Part shown: piece by piece, positions 1-10,049 of the stretch
How positions within the stretch are numbered: position 1 is the first letter of the stretch
Layout of the letters: each line of letters opens with the position of its first letter
From: Orientallactaga sibirica
Lineage: Eukaryota; Chordata; Mammalia; Rodentia; Dipodidae
NCBI GenBank assembly: GCA_036365145.1
Contig: JAEOAD010000040.1
Span: 14,917,501 to 14,981,500, forward strand
Direction: 5' to 3'
DNA: 64,000 nucleotides
Program-made: the position numbers and the translations under genes
Notes under the pieces: generated by a model
What the model was told of the DNA's origin: nothing
The model's input: the letters and a program-made list of their open reading frames with translations, nothing else
Databases searched by the model: none

Positions 1-865
1 GGCCTTTACCAAATTTTAAATGGTCAAGTCACAGTCAGAATTTTGCAATTCTAACCTCGTAACAAATCAGGTTTTAGTGAATACATTCCATGAAACACTT
101 AAGATGGTTCTAGAAAATCCAACCCCCCGCCTGATCCAAAACAACATCTATTCACACTACTGCCGTACTAGTTACGAAGAAAAATAAAACAAATTGTGGA
201 GCATTGCTGAACGGTTCTTAAGTAGTATCTTAGTCCCTAATGGCAAATTCATTTTCATTTAATAAGTTATCGTGGAGTCTAATGGAAAATAGAGTGGCAT
301 GCAAAATAAGCTGGCCCCTGTTATCACTGACAACATCCAGCTCCGTGGGCTCCGCCTTACGGTATTATCCATCTTTATAAAGCACTGTTTGGACGGCTTT
401 ATTAAACAGCGGGAAGGAATGGCAGATGACAGCTTCATTAGTCATGAGTAGGTAATCCTGGCCAATTTCTCCAGAGGATCATTAACACATTCCTAAGTAC
501 CACTTGGTTGATGGCATTGGGAGAAGACGAGGAGGAGATTCTGCTTTAAGCTCTTGGACGTCATCCAAATCTGCTACAAAGTTTCCTTAGCTCTCTGCAC
601 AGCATCTGAGGAACAGGACAGTGTAAGCCGGGCGACACCACAGCCTCAGTATTCCTGCCCACTGTCCAACACCCGCGTGGCGTCTGTCAGGGAAGAAGTT
701 GAGCTTATAGTGTTTGGTAAGTGGGTGGAGTAGCCCCAAACTCATTTTTTTATTAGATATGGACATATTTAGTATGTAAACAACACGTGTTGGTACCATC
801 CTTTTCCCTCCTCCATGCCCCTTTTCTGAAGAGGCCTTCCTCATTGGGAATGCAGGTCAACCAGC
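1..865. other. repeat-poor sequence, no gene seen
   Basis: No SINE, LINE or LTR is recognisable. The open frames are short and lack splice-site context or familiar motifs, so nothing coding is supported. Confidence 0.5.
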
Positions 866-870
866 CTCAT

Positions 871-944
871 TTAAAAAAAAAAAAATATATATATATACAC
901 ACACACAAAAAAAAAATATATATGTATATATATATATATATATA
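871..944. repeat. A-rich/(TA)n/(CA)n low-complexity tract
   Basis: An A-run passes into TATATA, CACACA and more TATATA. It abuts the poly-T side of the following reverse-oriented SINE and is probably its expanded tail. Confidence 0.8.
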
Positions 945-1162
945 TATTTTATTTTTATTTATTTATTTGAGGGTGGCAGAGAGAGCGAGAGAGCAAGAGA
1001 GATAATGGACACACCAGGGCCTCAAGCCACTGCAAATGAACTCCAGATGTATGCACCACCTTATGCATCTGGCTTACGTGGGTTCTGGGGAATCCAGCCT
1101 CAAACCGGGGTCTTTAGACTTCACAGGCAAGTGCTTAACCACTAAGCCATCTCTCCAGCCCC
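945..1162 (-). mobile_element. DIP-like tRNA-derived SINE
   Basis: Reverse complement of the DIP-like consensus: (TTTA)n, GAGA tract, 'ccagggcctcaagccactgcaaatgaactcc', 'gcatctggcttacgtggg', and the terminal 'aagccatctctccagcccc', which is the complement of the Pol III A-box end. A short insertion lies near the B box ('ggggaatccagcctcaaaccgggg'). Confidence 0.9.
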
Positions 1163-1368
1163 CTATATTTATTTTGTTTGCAAGTAGAGAGAGGAGAAAG
1201 AGAGAGAATTGTATACCAGGGCCTCTAGCCACTGCACATCAACTCCAGATGCATGTGTTATTTTGTGCATCTGGCTTTATGTGGGTGCTGGGGAATCGAA
1301 CCTGGGTCATCAGGCTTTGGAGGAAAGCACCTTAACCGCTGAGCCATCTCTCCAGCACCCCCCCCACA
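1163..1368 (-). mobile_element. DIP-like SINE
   Basis: Directly abuts the previous SINE in the same orientation. Complete from the AT-rich tail to 'gagccatctctccagcacc'. The B-box complement 'ggggaatcgaacctggg' is intact. It ends in a C-run. Confidence 0.9.
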
Positions 1369-1491
1369 AACTCATTTTTGTCTGGCTAGAAAATAGGAGT
1401 TCCTAAAAGGTTCCAGGCACCTAGGAAGTGCATAAGAAACACTCCAGAACCTAACATGTGCCTCAGAGATCCTGCAACCCTGGTATGCCAA

Positions 1492-1660
1492 GTGTTGTTA
1501 CCTTCTCATTGCTGGGACCAAACACCCAAACAATAGCAGCTGACGGGGGAAAGCGGTTTATCTGGGTTAACAGTCTCCAGGAACAGTCTCAGTATGACAA
1601 GGAAAGGGTGGCAGAGCAGATGCTAGGTGTCACTTCTTGCCTAGCAGCTGGCAGAAAGCA
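1492..1660 (-). mobile_element. old interspersed repeat (MaLR LTR-like or URR1-like)
   Basis: 'ttgctgggaccaaacacccaaacaatagcagctgac...gcggtttatctgg' matches a motif seen five more times in the window ('tgacaaaacaccc...agcagctt...ggtttatttt'). The motif is common in rodent repeats. I cannot decide between a MaLR LTR end and a Charlie-type element. Confidence 0.35.
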
Positions 1661-1666
1661 GAGAGT

Positions 1667-1895
1667 GGGCTGGCTCAGTGGTTAAGGCGCTTGCCTGCAA
1701 AACCTTACAACCTGAGTTCGATTCCCAAGTACCCACATAAAGCCAAACCCAAGATCCCAGGTTCAATTCTCCGGGTCCCACGTAAGCCAGATGCACAAAG
1801 TGGCTCATTCATCTGGAGTTCGTTTCCAGTGGCAAGGGGCCCTGGCATGCCACTCTCTCTCTCTTGCTCTCTCTCTGCTTATAAATAAAGATATT
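1667..1895 (+). mobile_element. DIP-like SINE with internal duplication
   Basis: Starts 'gggctggctcagtggttaaggcgcttgcc'. The B-box region occurs twice: 'gagttcgattcccaagtacccac' and then 'ggttcaattctccgggtcccac', ~50 bp apart. The head is from the 'gtacccacataaagcc' type and the second half resembles the 'gacccacgtaagcc' type. Ends in CT-rich sequence and AAATAAAG. Confidence 0.85.
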
Positions 1896-2046
1896 TTTAA
1901 AAAGTTTATACCATCTTTGAAAACAGAAAGTAACTGATGCACAAGGGTAACAAAACTTGTCTCATGGAATTTGTGAGGATTAATATAATTAGAGAAAACC
2001 CCTGGCAAAGAGCTTTGCCAGTGTCCTTCTGTTATGTGATCCACGG

Positions 2047-2380
2047 CGTTGCAGTCAGGTTTGCATTGCTGGTAGCAATCACCCAACCAAGAGCAGCTTG
2101 TGAGAACAGAAAAGAGGTTTATTTTGGCTCATAGGCTTGAGGGGGAAGCTCCATGATGGCAATGGAAAATGTTGCATGAGCAGAGGGTGGACAGCACCCC
2201 CTGGCTAACATCAGGTGAACAATAGCAACAGGAGAGTGTGCCAAACACCAGCAAGGGGACGCTGTCTATAACACCCATAAGTCCACCTCCAAAAATACAC
2301 TGCCTCCAGGAGGCATTAACTCCTAGTATTCAGAACATCTCAGTTTATGGGGTACACCTGAATCAAACTACCACACATGG
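2047..2380 (-). mobile_element. old interspersed repeat (MaLR LTR-like or URR1-like)
   Basis: 'ttgcattgctggtagcaatcacccaaccaagagcagctt' then 'aggtttattttggctcataggctt' and 'ccacctccaaaaatacactgcctccaggaggcattaac'. Same family as 3955-4460 and 48484-48745. Family name unresolved. Confidence 0.45.
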
Positions 2381-2413
2381 GTTCTGCATTGGTGGACTCA
2401 ACCAATCACACAT

Positions 2414-2581
2414 CCAAAATATTTCTTTATCCCAGCACTCGGGAGGCAGAGGTAGGAGGATTACCATGAGTTCAAGGCCACCCTGAGAATACATAGTGAA
2501 TTCCAGGGTAGCCTGGGCTAGAGTGAGACCCTACCTTAAATAAATAAATTAATTAATTAAAAATACCAAAATATTTCTTTA
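2414..2581 (+). mobile_element. 5'-truncated B1 with target-site duplication
   Basis: The B1 body begins at 'cccagcactcgggaggcagag' (the first ~30 bp are missing) and ends in (TAAA)n/(TTAA)n. It is flanked by perfect 16-bp repeats 'ccaaaatatttcttta' at 2414-2429 and 2566-2581, which proves insertion by target-primed reverse transcription. Confidence 0.95.
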
Positions 2582-2597
2582 AAAATTACATTTTTTT

Positions 2598-2728
2598 TGA
2601 GGTACTCAGCACTCAGGAGGCAGAAGTAGGAGGATCACCATGAGTCTGAGGCCACCCTGAGACTGCGTAGTGAATTTCAGATCAGCCTGGGCTAGAGTGA
2701 GACCCTACCTTGAAAAAAAAATACATCT
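2598..2728 (+). mobile_element. 5'-truncated B1
   Basis: 'actcagcactcaggaggcagaagtaggaggatcaccatgagt' through 'gagaccctaccttgaaaaaaaa'. It lacks the leading 'gccgggcatggtgg'. Confidence 0.9.
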
Positions 2729-2730
2729 GT

Positions 2731-2871
2731 AGCTGGGTGTGGTGGCACACACCTTGAATCTCAACACTCGGGAGGCTGAGGCAGGAGGATTACAGTAAGT
2801 TTGAAGCTAGCCTGAAATCCAGGTAGTCTGAGCTAGAGTGAGTCCCTACGTCAAGACAACAACAACAACAT
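2731..2871 (+). mobile_element. B1 SINE
   Basis: Near full length from 'agctgggtgtggtggcacacacc' to (CAA)n. Diverged ('gaaatccaggtagtctgagc'). Abuts the preceding B1. Confidence 0.9.
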
Positions 2872-3049
2872 TCTTTCTGTAGGGAACAAGTACAGACTTT
2901 TATCCTCATCAGTTCTTAAGCAATATAGTATAATGATAATTTGCATATTATTTATTAAGCATTGTAAGTAATCCAGAGATGATTAAAAGGAGGAGGAGGA
3001 GGATGTATATAGGTTACATACAAATATGCTCCTGGTTTTTTTTTGTTTT

Positions 3050-3286
3050 TTATTTTTTTAAAAAATATTTTATTTATTTGCTTATTTTAGACAGGGAGAG
3101 AGAGGAAGAGGCAGAGAAAGAGAGACAGGGAGAGGGAGAGAATGGGCACATTCTCAGCCACTACAAACAAACTCCAGATGCATGCACCACCTTGTGCATT
3201 TGGCTTTCATGGGTCCTGGAGAATCGAACCTAGGTCCTTAGACTTCACAGGCAAACGCCTTAACAGCTAAGCCATCTCTCCAGCCC
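3050..3286 (-). mobile_element. DIP-like SINE
   Basis: Poly-T/ATTT, GAGAGG tract, 'ccactacaaacaaactccagatgcatgcaccacc', 'gagaatcgaacctagg', ending 'agccatctctccagccc'. Confidence 0.92.
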
Positions 3287-3493
3287 TTGTTTTTTATTTT
3301 TATTTATTAGCGACAAAGAGGGAGAGAGACAGAGAAAGAGTGGGCATGCCAGGGCCTTCAGCCACTACAAACAAACTCCAGACACACATGTGCCACTTTG
3401 TGCATCTGGTTTACGTGGGACCTGGAGAATTGAATCTGGGTCCTTAGGTTTTGCAGGCAAGTGCTTTTACCACTAAGCCATCTCTCCAGCCCT
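3287..3493 (-). mobile_element. DIP-like SINE
   Basis: Second reverse-oriented copy joined head to tail to the previous one. It is more diverged ('gacacacatgtgccac') but ends in the intact 'aagccatctctccagccc'. Confidence 0.9.
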
Positions 3494-3807
3494 ATGGTCC
3501 TGTTTTGTATAAGGAGCTTGAGTAGCTGAGGATTTTGGTGGCCACGGGGGAGGGCCTAGAACCAATCTACTTTAGACACAAATAGGCTATATGTATTAGC
3601 TGTGTTCTGCGTCCCAAACATAAGCCAACATAATCAGATTTATAGAAAAACAGTGTCATTATGAAAATGGAAAGTCGGGGGGGGGGTGGCCTGTCTTTCC
3701 TCTTATCTAGTTAGCTTGGCCAAATGCAAACCTTCTAACTTACCTTCCCCAATAGTCCTGGCTTCACTGTTGTGACCTTAATATTTGCTTTATCCATAAC
3801 ATAACCC
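3494..3807. other. unique stretch with a G-run
   Basis: No element or coding frame recognised. A run of nine G lies near 3677. Confidence 0.4.
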
Positions 3808-3900
3808 CATGTCTGGTCTCAAACTCATGGCTATCCTCCTGCCTCAGCCTCCTGTGTACTGGGACTGCAGGTGCAGGTGATGTGCCACCATGCCTGGTGC
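3808..3900 (-). mobile_element. old B1-like fragment
   Basis: 'gtctggtctcaaactcatggctatcctcctgcctcagcctcctgtgtactggga' is the reverse complement of an old B1 body and ends 'ccaccatgcctgg'. The 'cctgcctcagcctcc' variant marks an older copy than the 'cctacctctgcctcc' majority. Confidence 0.7.
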
Positions 3901-3954
3901 AAGGACTCCTGTTTAAACAGAAAGTTTCCTACTTAGACAGAAAGCATTCCACTT

Positions 3955-4460
3955 GTCAGCTTTCTGTCACTGTGACAAAACACCCGAGACAATTAACCTA
4001 TGAGGATAAAAAGTTGATGATTTCAGCCGGGCGTGGTGGCGCACGCCTTTAATTCCAGCACTCGGGAGGCAGAGGTAGGAGGATCACCTTGAGTTCAAGG
4101 CCACCCTGAGACTACATAGTGAATTCCAGGTCAGCCTGGGCCAGAGTGAGACTCTACCTCAAAAAACAAAAACAAAAACAAAAACAAAAGTTGATGATTT
4201 CAGAGGCTTCGGCACATGGTCACGTGACCCTGTTGCTCTGGGCTGGTGGAGGCATAGTGCATCACGATGGGAGTGCAAGGAAGAAGAGTTTCTCCCCTGA
4301 CAGAGGGTGGAAGCCGAGAAAGAAAGGAAGGTCCTGAGTCTCACTGTCTACATTAAGCACAGAGACCAAACTTCATCCCACTTACTAAAGGTTCCACTGT
4401 GTCCCAACAGCACCTCACATGGTGCCATCCAAGATCCAAGATCCAGGAAGCACTGAAAGT
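3955..4460 (-). mobile_element. old interspersed repeat interrupted by a B1
   Basis: 'tttctgtcactgtgacaaaacaccc' and 'aacctatgaggataaaaagttgatgatttcagaggcttcggcacatggtcacgtgaccctgttgctctgggc' resemble the terminal part of mammalian MaLR-type LTRs read backwards. The B1 at 4027 splits it. The 3' limit is uncertain. Confidence 0.45.
4009..4203 (+). mobile_element. B1 SINE with 18-bp target-site duplication
   Basis: Full-length B1 (4027-4185) from 'ccgggcgtggtggcgcacgcc' to 'gagactctacctc', followed by (CAAAA)n. The flanking perfect repeats 'aaaagttgatgatttcag' (4009-4026, 4186-4203) interrupt the older repeat, so this is one of the younger insertions. Confidence 0.97.
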
Positions 4461-5227
4461 TTTGCCAACTGCTGCCCTGTGATTCGTCCCTTCTACTCCT
4501 CCCTAGACCACTCTCTTGTTCTCTCCATCCATTCCTTTCCACGGCCCACTCATCTGGTTTAAGTCCTCCATTCATCAGTGGTTCCCAAGATGAGAAAAAG
4601 CGACAACTTTCGAGGATGACAGAGTGAGATGTGAGGAAGAACAGAAAGTCCACGGGAAAGAAAGAGAACGGGAGAAGAAAGGAAGCTGAGTGGGAAGAAC
4701 TGAGACATGGTTGTGGTATCATGGTGGATTTTATTTCACATATTCCATATAATAAAGTCAATTTCTTTTCTCAACTGTTTTTTTTCCCCTGACGCTTCTG
4801 ACTTTTGTAAAACAAAGTGATTTTTTTTTTTATTTTTTGCTTTAGGCAGCATGAAAGAATTTTGTTTTTAAAGATTCCTGACAGCAATTGAATTTGTAGC
4901 GATGGTAATTATGAAATATTTTCCCTTTTTGTCTTTTCTTTGAAATCAATTTAAGAGCATCCCTTTTCAGCATTTTTAGCCAATATTTGGAAGCTATTTC
5001 AATGGCATATTTTCTGTGTAAAAAAAAAAAAGATGTTAAGAAATTAAATTCCAACTGGATTTTAGTGCCCGTTATGATCAATTTACTCAATGTTTATTAA
5101 ATACGTAATACATTTGGCATCATGCCAAGCGTCACAAAAGTTAATGGAGGTCTTCTCTACCTTGGAGGAGCGACAAGTCTAGTGAGGGGCTTCTCAAGCT
5201 TGGGGCAGGAGGGGAAGTCTCCCCCAC
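4461..5227. other. unique sequence
   Basis: No repeats recognised apart from short T-runs (4820-4840). The minus-strand frame at 4348-4761 has no homology that I recognise and no splice context. Confidence 0.4.
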
Positions 5228-5350
5228 AAGCAAGGCAGGGTGGCTCACACCTGTAATTGTAATACTCAGGAGGCTGAGGCAGGAGTATGAGGTCAGCCTG
5301 AATGACATAGTGAGTTCCTGGCCAGCTTGGGCTACAGTGTGAGACCTTGC
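5228..5350 (+). mobile_element. old B1
   Basis: 'aaggcagggtggctcacacctgtaattgtaatactcaggaggctgaggcagg' to 'gggctacagtgtgagaccttg'. It keeps the older 'cacacctgtaat' variant. Confidence 0.8.
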
Positions 5351-5510
5351 AGCCAGGCATGGTGGCGCATGCCTTTAATCCCAGCACTCGGGAGGCAGAG
5401 GTAGGAGGATCAATGTGAATTTGAGGCCACCCTGAGACTACACAGTGAATTCCAGGTCAGCCCGGGCTAGAGTGAGAGCCTACCTTGAAAAACCAAAAAC
5501 AAACAAACAA
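5351..5510 (+). mobile_element. B1 SINE
   Basis: Full length from 'agccaggcatggtggcgcatgcc' to 'ctaccttgaaaaaccaaaaa(caaa)n'. Confidence 0.95.
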
Positions 5511-6085
5511 GTGTGAAGACCTGAGTTTGATTCATCAGAACCCACATAAAAATTCGGGCATGGGCTGGAGAGATGGCTTAGCGGTTAAACGCTTGCCTAT
5601 GAAGTCTAAGGACCCCGGTTCGAGGCTCGATTCTCCAGGACCCACGTAAGCCAGATGCACAAGGGGGTGCATGCATCTGGAGTTCGTTTGCAGTGGCTGG
5701 AGGCCCTGGCGCACCCATTCTCTCTCTCTCTCTCTACCTGCCTATTTCTGTATCTCTCATAAATAAATAAAATAAAATAAAATAAAATTAAAAATAAAAT
5801 AAAAAGAAAGCAAAAAGTTTATTTAAAAAAAAAAATTCGGGCATGGTAGTGCATTCCTGTAACCCCAATACTGAGGAAGGAAGCAGCAGGAGATTTAAGG
5901 CTCACTGGTCAGCCAGTCTAGCTGAAAAACAGTGAGCTGTGGGTTCAGTGAGGGATTCCGTTTCAAGGCAATAATGAGGAAGGCACGTGGAGGAGGACAA
6001 CTGGTATCTCCTCTTGCCTCTGCGTGTGTACACAGGTGCATGCATCTGCACACACATGTGCACACATATGCATACTCTACAGCAT
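5511..6085 (+). mobile_element. B4 SINE split by a DIP-like insertion
   Basis: An ID-like head ('gaagacctgagtttgattcatcagaacccacataaa') is followed after the insertion by a B1-like middle ('cgggcatggtagtgcattcctgtaaccccaatactgaggaagg'). The B4-type tail ('aatgaggaaggcacgtggaggaggacaactggtatctcctcttgcctctgcgtg') runs into CA/TG-rich sequence. This order, ID then B1 then a tail, is that of B4/RSINE1. Confidence 0.75.
5548..5845 (+). mobile_element. DIP-like SINE with TSD
   Basis: Body 5563-5830 starts 'ggctggagagatggcttagcggttaaacgcttgcc'. It carries the longer B-box form 'ggttcgaggctcgattctcc' and ends in CT-rich sequence plus (AATAA)n. A 15-bp TSD 'aaaaattcgggcatg' lies at 5548-5562 and 5831-5845. 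It sits inside a B4 and is therefore younger. Confidence 0.96.
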
Positions 6086-6227
6086 TAAATATACTGTACC
6101 ACACATAGCACACAAACATTTCTAAATTCCAGTTTGTTCTGTCCTTGGTGGCTTCAAATTTCTAGAAACTGTTTACCAGATAATAGTCCCACCACACCTT
6201 ACTTTCCCCCCTACAAAATCAAATCAA

Positions 6228-6470
6228 GGGTCTGGAGAGATGGCTTAGCGGTTAAGCGCTTGCCTGTGAAACCTAAGGACCCCAATTCAAGGCTGGATTC
6301 CCCCAGGACCCATGTAAGCCAGATGCACAATGTGGTGCATGCATCTGGAGTTCATTTGCAGTGGCTGGAGGCCCTGGCACACCCGTTCTCTCTCTCTCTC
6401 TATGTGCCTCTTTCTCTCTCTGTCACTCTCAAATAAAGAAAGAAAGAAAGAAAGAAAAAAAGAAAATAAA
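6228..6470 (+). mobile_element. DIP-like SINE
   Basis: 'gggtctggagagatggcttagcggttaagcgcttgcctgtgaa', with a B-box region of the long form ('aattcaaggctggattcccc'). Ends with a (CT)n stretch, 'caaataaag' and (AAAG)n. Confidence 0.94.
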
Positions 6471-6531
6471 ATCAATGATATGGTGGCTAACTCTTTATTT
6501 GAAGTCACCATGATGAGTTTTTCTTTTAACT

Positions 6532-6733
6532 AAAATTTATTTATTTATGAGAGAGAGAAAGTAAGAGATAGATAGAAAGAATGGGTGTGCCAGGGCCTCC
6601 AGCCATTGTAAACAAACTCTGGACACATGCATCACCTTGTGCCTCTGGCTTACGTGGGTCCTGGGGAATTGAACCAGAGTCCTTTGGCTTTGCAGGCAGA
6701 CACCTTAATCACTAAGCCATCCCTCCAGCCCCA
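6532..6733 (-). mobile_element. DIP-like SINE with imperfect TSD
   Basis: 'aaatttatttatttatgagagagag' through 'aagccatccctccagcccc'. The flanks 'ccatgatgagttttt' (~6509) and 'ccatgatgggtttta' (~6731) form a one-to-two mismatch TSD. Confidence 0.93.
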
Positions 6734-6819
6734 TGATGGGTTTTAATTAGCACAGTTTGAATTGGGTCAACTTGTCAACCTGAAAACAAGGAAGATTATG
6801 CAACAATAGATCTTTCTCC

Positions 6820-6821
<2 letters not shown>

Positions 6822-6854
<33 letters not shown>

Positions 6855-6855
6855 G
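6822..6855. repeat. (TG)n microsatellite
   Basis: About 14 uninterrupted TG dinucleotides. Confidence 0.97.
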
Positions 6856-6960
6856 TATTGGAGAATCTGGGGCCATTTTCATAGAGTAGCTGTTTATAGA
6901 GAAGCTGGCTGGTAACACCTTTGTATTATATTTGAACTTCTTATTGCAGCAATAAAAAGA

Positions 6961-7111
6961 TTTTTTCTTTTGTTTTGTTTTAGTTTTGGTTTCTCAAGGT
7001 AGGGTCTCGTTTTAGCCCAGGCTGACCTGGAATTCACTATGTAGTCTCAGGCTGGCCTCAAACTCACAATGATGAAAATGGGATTAAAGGTGTGTACCAC
7101 CACGCCTGGCT
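6961..7111 (-). mobile_element. B1 SINE
   Basis: 'ttggtttctcaaggtagggtctcgttttagcccaggctgacctgg' to 'gtaccaccacgcctggc'. A short internal deletion removes most of 'cctcctacctctgcctcccgagtgc'. Confidence 0.9.
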
Positions 7112-7352
7112 AGAAGTTTTGAATACTGAGTGTCAACTCTTTATTCCAGGGCATGAATATTGCTTTCCTATGTAGAATGCAAGTTATTTGAGGGAGGGTA
7201 GAGATTATGTCCCTCTTTGTGTTTCAGAGAAGAGGGTCAAAGGAGCCAGCTGTTCAGGCAACGAGGGATTTGGGGAGTTTAGAGACATAGCTACAGCCCT
7301 GTGGATGAAAGCTGTGAGATTTGGCATGGTCAGGCACTAATTCACATCATTC

Positions 7353-7461
7353 ACTTTTTTTTGTTGTTGTTGTTGTTGTTGTTGTTCGATGCTGGGATGT
7401 GAACTCAGGGCCTCACACGTGCTAGGCAAGCACTCTGCCACTGAAGTGCAGCCCCAGCCTT
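7353..7461 (-). mobile_element. ID element
   Basis: (GTT)n tail then 'gatgctgggatgtgaactcagggcctcacacgtgctaggcaagcactctgccactgaagtgcagccccagcc'. This is the reverse complement of an ID element (sense 'gctaggcaagcactctgccac' read backwards), with a B-box complement. Confidence 0.88.
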
Positions 7462-7554
7462 AGATAATAATTCGACGTGGGATTATGTGAGCAGCACAAA
7501 AAGAAAATAAGAAGGATGTAATCAGTGTTCTCTCTACAAAGATTAAAATTCAGA

Positions 7555-7592
7555 AAAACAAAACAAACAAACAAACAAACAAACAAAAAAAC
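7555..7592. repeat. (CAAA)n simple repeat
   Basis: About eight CAAA units ending in an A-run and CCCC. Confidence 0.9.
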
Positions 7593-7973
7593 CCCAAGCA
7601 ATGAAAATTTCCCCTTTCAGCCATAGCCTGAGACAAAGTGAGCCTGGCTGGGTTTCTTGCTCTTTGAGCACTTTCTCTTTCCATCCATTTGCTTTCAGGA
7701 TCCCACTCAGGCTCCGGGAACTGGTCCCTTAGCCATGTGCCTGGTGACATGTGAACACAAGCATGTCCGCTGAGGCCGAGTTCTATGGTTGATGTGGAAC
7801 TGGAGTTAGTGGCAGATTGCAGATTAGCTAGATATACATTTAGGGGGACATCAAAAGGCAATCACATCTACTGCGTGGAAGGAAAGAGGGAATTTGGGAG
7901 CCCTAAGCTTCCCGAACCCCTAGTTTCTAAGAATACCCTTGGCATGTAGCAGATGTTAAAGAAATGCCAGTGG
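7593..7973. other. unique sequence
   Basis: No repeat or coding signature seen. Confidence 0.4.
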
Positions 7974-8129
7974 AACCGAGCATGGTGGCACACGTCTTTA
8001 ATCCCAGCACTCAGGAGGCAGAGGTCAGAGGACTGCCATGAGTTCGAGGCCACCCTGAGACTACAGAGTGAATTCCAGGTCAGCTTGAGCTAGAGTGAGA
8101 CCCTACCTTGAAACAACAACAACAAAATG
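7974..8129 (+). mobile_element. B1 SINE with imperfect TSD
   Basis: 'accgagcatggtggcacacgtc' to 'ctaccttgaaacaacaacaac'. Flanks 'aaatgccagtgga' and 'aaatgctagcgga' look like a diverged TSD. Confidence 0.94.
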
Positions 8130-8603
8130 CTAGCGGACCGAAGGACTTTACTGGGTGGTCAGCGGTGCCACGTTGGGCTGGGGCTGTTGTTGCTAACCCT
8201 GACCTGACCTTTGAGGTCCTTCAAGTAGCCTCTAAGGAGTCCTCTCACCCAAAAGCTTCTAGAAACATTTCTCTGATATTCTAGAACAGCCTTAGTATTA
8301 TATGCAGCATGTTTGACACCAGGACACAGCCAAGAGCAACTCAGAGGCTTCCAAATGGGAGGCAGCTGCTGCCTCTGGCAAGAATTTCTTCTCCTTCCCT
8401 CCCAGCCCACTGGGATGTAATGATACATGAGACAAGGGGGTGAGACAGTGAACACCATGGATCCACTGAGAAGAGCCCTCAGGAAATGGAGACGTGGGGT
8501 GGGGATGAGGGAAGGTGAAGGACTACCAGGCTATAACCTATGCAAAATATATACATTTATATAAATTGAAAAAATAAATAATAAAATTTTCTTTTAAAAA
8601 ATG
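8130..8603. other. unique sequence, AT-rich end
   Basis: No element recognised. The last ~90 bp ('gcaaaatatatacatttatataaattgaaaaaataaat') are AT-rich and could be the end of a diverged retroposon. Confidence 0.35.
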
Positions 8604-8764
8604 CTGGGCATGGTGGCACACACCTTTAATTCCAGCACTTGGGAGACAGAGGTAGGAGGATCGCCATGAGTTTGAGGCCAGCCTGAGACTACATAGTGAA
8701 TTCCAGGTCAGCCTGGGCTAGAGCGAGACCCTACCTCAAAAAAAAAAAAAAAAAAAAAAAAAAA
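8604..8764 (+). mobile_element. B1 SINE
   Basis: Full-length body ending in a run of ~27 A. It abuts a DIP-like SINE that probably inserted into its A-tail. Confidence 0.95.
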
Positions 8765-8767
8765 GGG

Positions 8768-8993
8768 GGCAGGGGTGGAAAGATGGCACAGTGGATAAGA
8801 GTTTGCCTGAAGCCTAAGGACCCCGGTTCAAGGCTCGATTCCCCAGGACCCACATAAGCCAGATGCACAAGTTGGTGCATGCATCTGGAGTTCGTTTGCG
8901 GTGGCTGGAGGCCCGGGGGCGTCCATTCTTTCTCTCACTCTCTTTCTTTCTCTGTCGCTCTCAAATAAATAAGTAAACAAATAATTTAAAAAG
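8768..8993 (+). mobile_element. DIP-like SINE
   Basis: 'caggggtggaaagatggcacagtggataagag', long-form B box 'ggttcaaggctcgattcccc', ending 'tctcaaataaataagtaaacaaat'. Confidence 0.94.
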
Positions 8994-9619
8994 GGAATTG
9001 GGCATTGATCATCTTCACTTTCCAGGGTTTTCTCCCTGGTCTGCTCAGAGGCTTGTGTCTCAGGCCCTTCTTGGCCCTCCCTCTCCCCCTCCGCCATGCT
9101 TGGGATCTGAAGCCAGTACTCCTGGACCCTCAGTCTTGGAAAGAAGCGTGTGGTGCGCATGTGTGCCAAATGCCTGAGGCTCTGCTTGATCGTGGCTTGG
9201 GAGTGATTATGTGCTGATTGGGATGGGGAGAGGGGGCCCCAGGAGAAAGTTCACTTCTCATTCTTTAGTGGATGTGTAGTGTATTGCCATTGGCTCTAAC
9301 TAGGGAGCTCTAAGCCTGTGATGGAGAAATGTTTTCATTGGCCAGAGAACACATTCTACATCCACAGACATGTGTATCTGCTTGCTGGCAGACTGCAGAA
9401 ATGCTATATGACTCTGGCTGGTCCCACACCCCTGATTCTACCGATGCCTCGCCGCCCAGCCCCATGCCTGCCTTCAGTCCACGTCAACTTCCCTACGACC
9501 TCAGCTCCTGCTGCAGTGATGAACGTCGCCTTAGTCATAGCTGAAGGGCCATAAACCTGGACCTGTTAGTGGTAAGGGTCCTGGAGGGCCCTTTCATGGG
9601 GTCACCTGGACATATAAGC
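8994..9619. other. unique sequence
   Basis: No repeats. Overlapping plus-strand frames at 9318-9554 lack any recognised domain and have no splice signals that single them out. Confidence 0.4.
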
Positions 9620-9862
9620 TTTTTTTTTAAAAAAAAAAAAAAAAACTTTTAAAAATTTATTTATTTATTTATTTGAGAAAGATGGGGGGGGGGAGAAGGA
9701 GAGTGGGTATATGGGCATGCCAGGGCCTCTAGCCACTGCAAGCAAACTCCAGGTGCATGTGCCACCTTGTGCATCTAACTTTACATGGGTACTAGGGAAT
9801 CAAACCTGGGTCCTTTGGCTTTGCAGGCAAGCACCTTAACTACTAAGTCATCTCTTCAGACC
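9620..9862 (-). mobile_element. DIP-like SINE
   Basis: T- and A-runs, (ATTT)n, G-run, 'ccagggcctctagccactgcaagcaaactcc', ending 'aagtcatctcttcagacc' (diverged). Confidence 0.92.
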
Positions 9863-10014
9863 TTAAACTTTTTATTGACAGCTTCCATAAGTACAGATAA
9901 TAAACCATGATAATTCCATCCCTCCATGCCCACTCTCCCCCTCTCCAATCCACCCTCCATTGAATGCCCTCCCCCTTCCAATTAGTCTCAGATCTTCTAT
10001 TTTGATGTCATCAG
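9863..10014 (-). mobile_element. L1 3'UTR fragment
   Basis: 'ctttttattgacagcttccataagtacagataataaacc' is the same family as the 3' end of the longer L1 at 56293 ('aattgacaatttccattattgtagacaataacaatgg'). It includes 'ttttgatgtcat', also found at 50755 and 56423. Confidence 0.65.
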
Positions 10015-10016
10015 TT

Positions 10017-10049
10017 TTTATTTATTTATCTATTTATTTATTTATTTAT
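10017..10049. repeat. (ATTT)n
   Basis: Expanded tail complement of the following B1. Confidence 0.9.

Noticed and set aside
3050..3493. Regularly repeated blocks resembling a direct-repeat array (CRISPR-like)
   Set aside because: These are two reversed DIP-like SINEs in tandem; no short repeats with unique spacers exist anywhere in the window.
5563..5830. tRNA-like A and B boxes suggesting a tRNA gene
   Set aside because: They belong to the Pol III promoter of a tRNA-derived SINE; no cloverleaf with an acceptor stem is formed. No true tRNA or rRNA gene was found.
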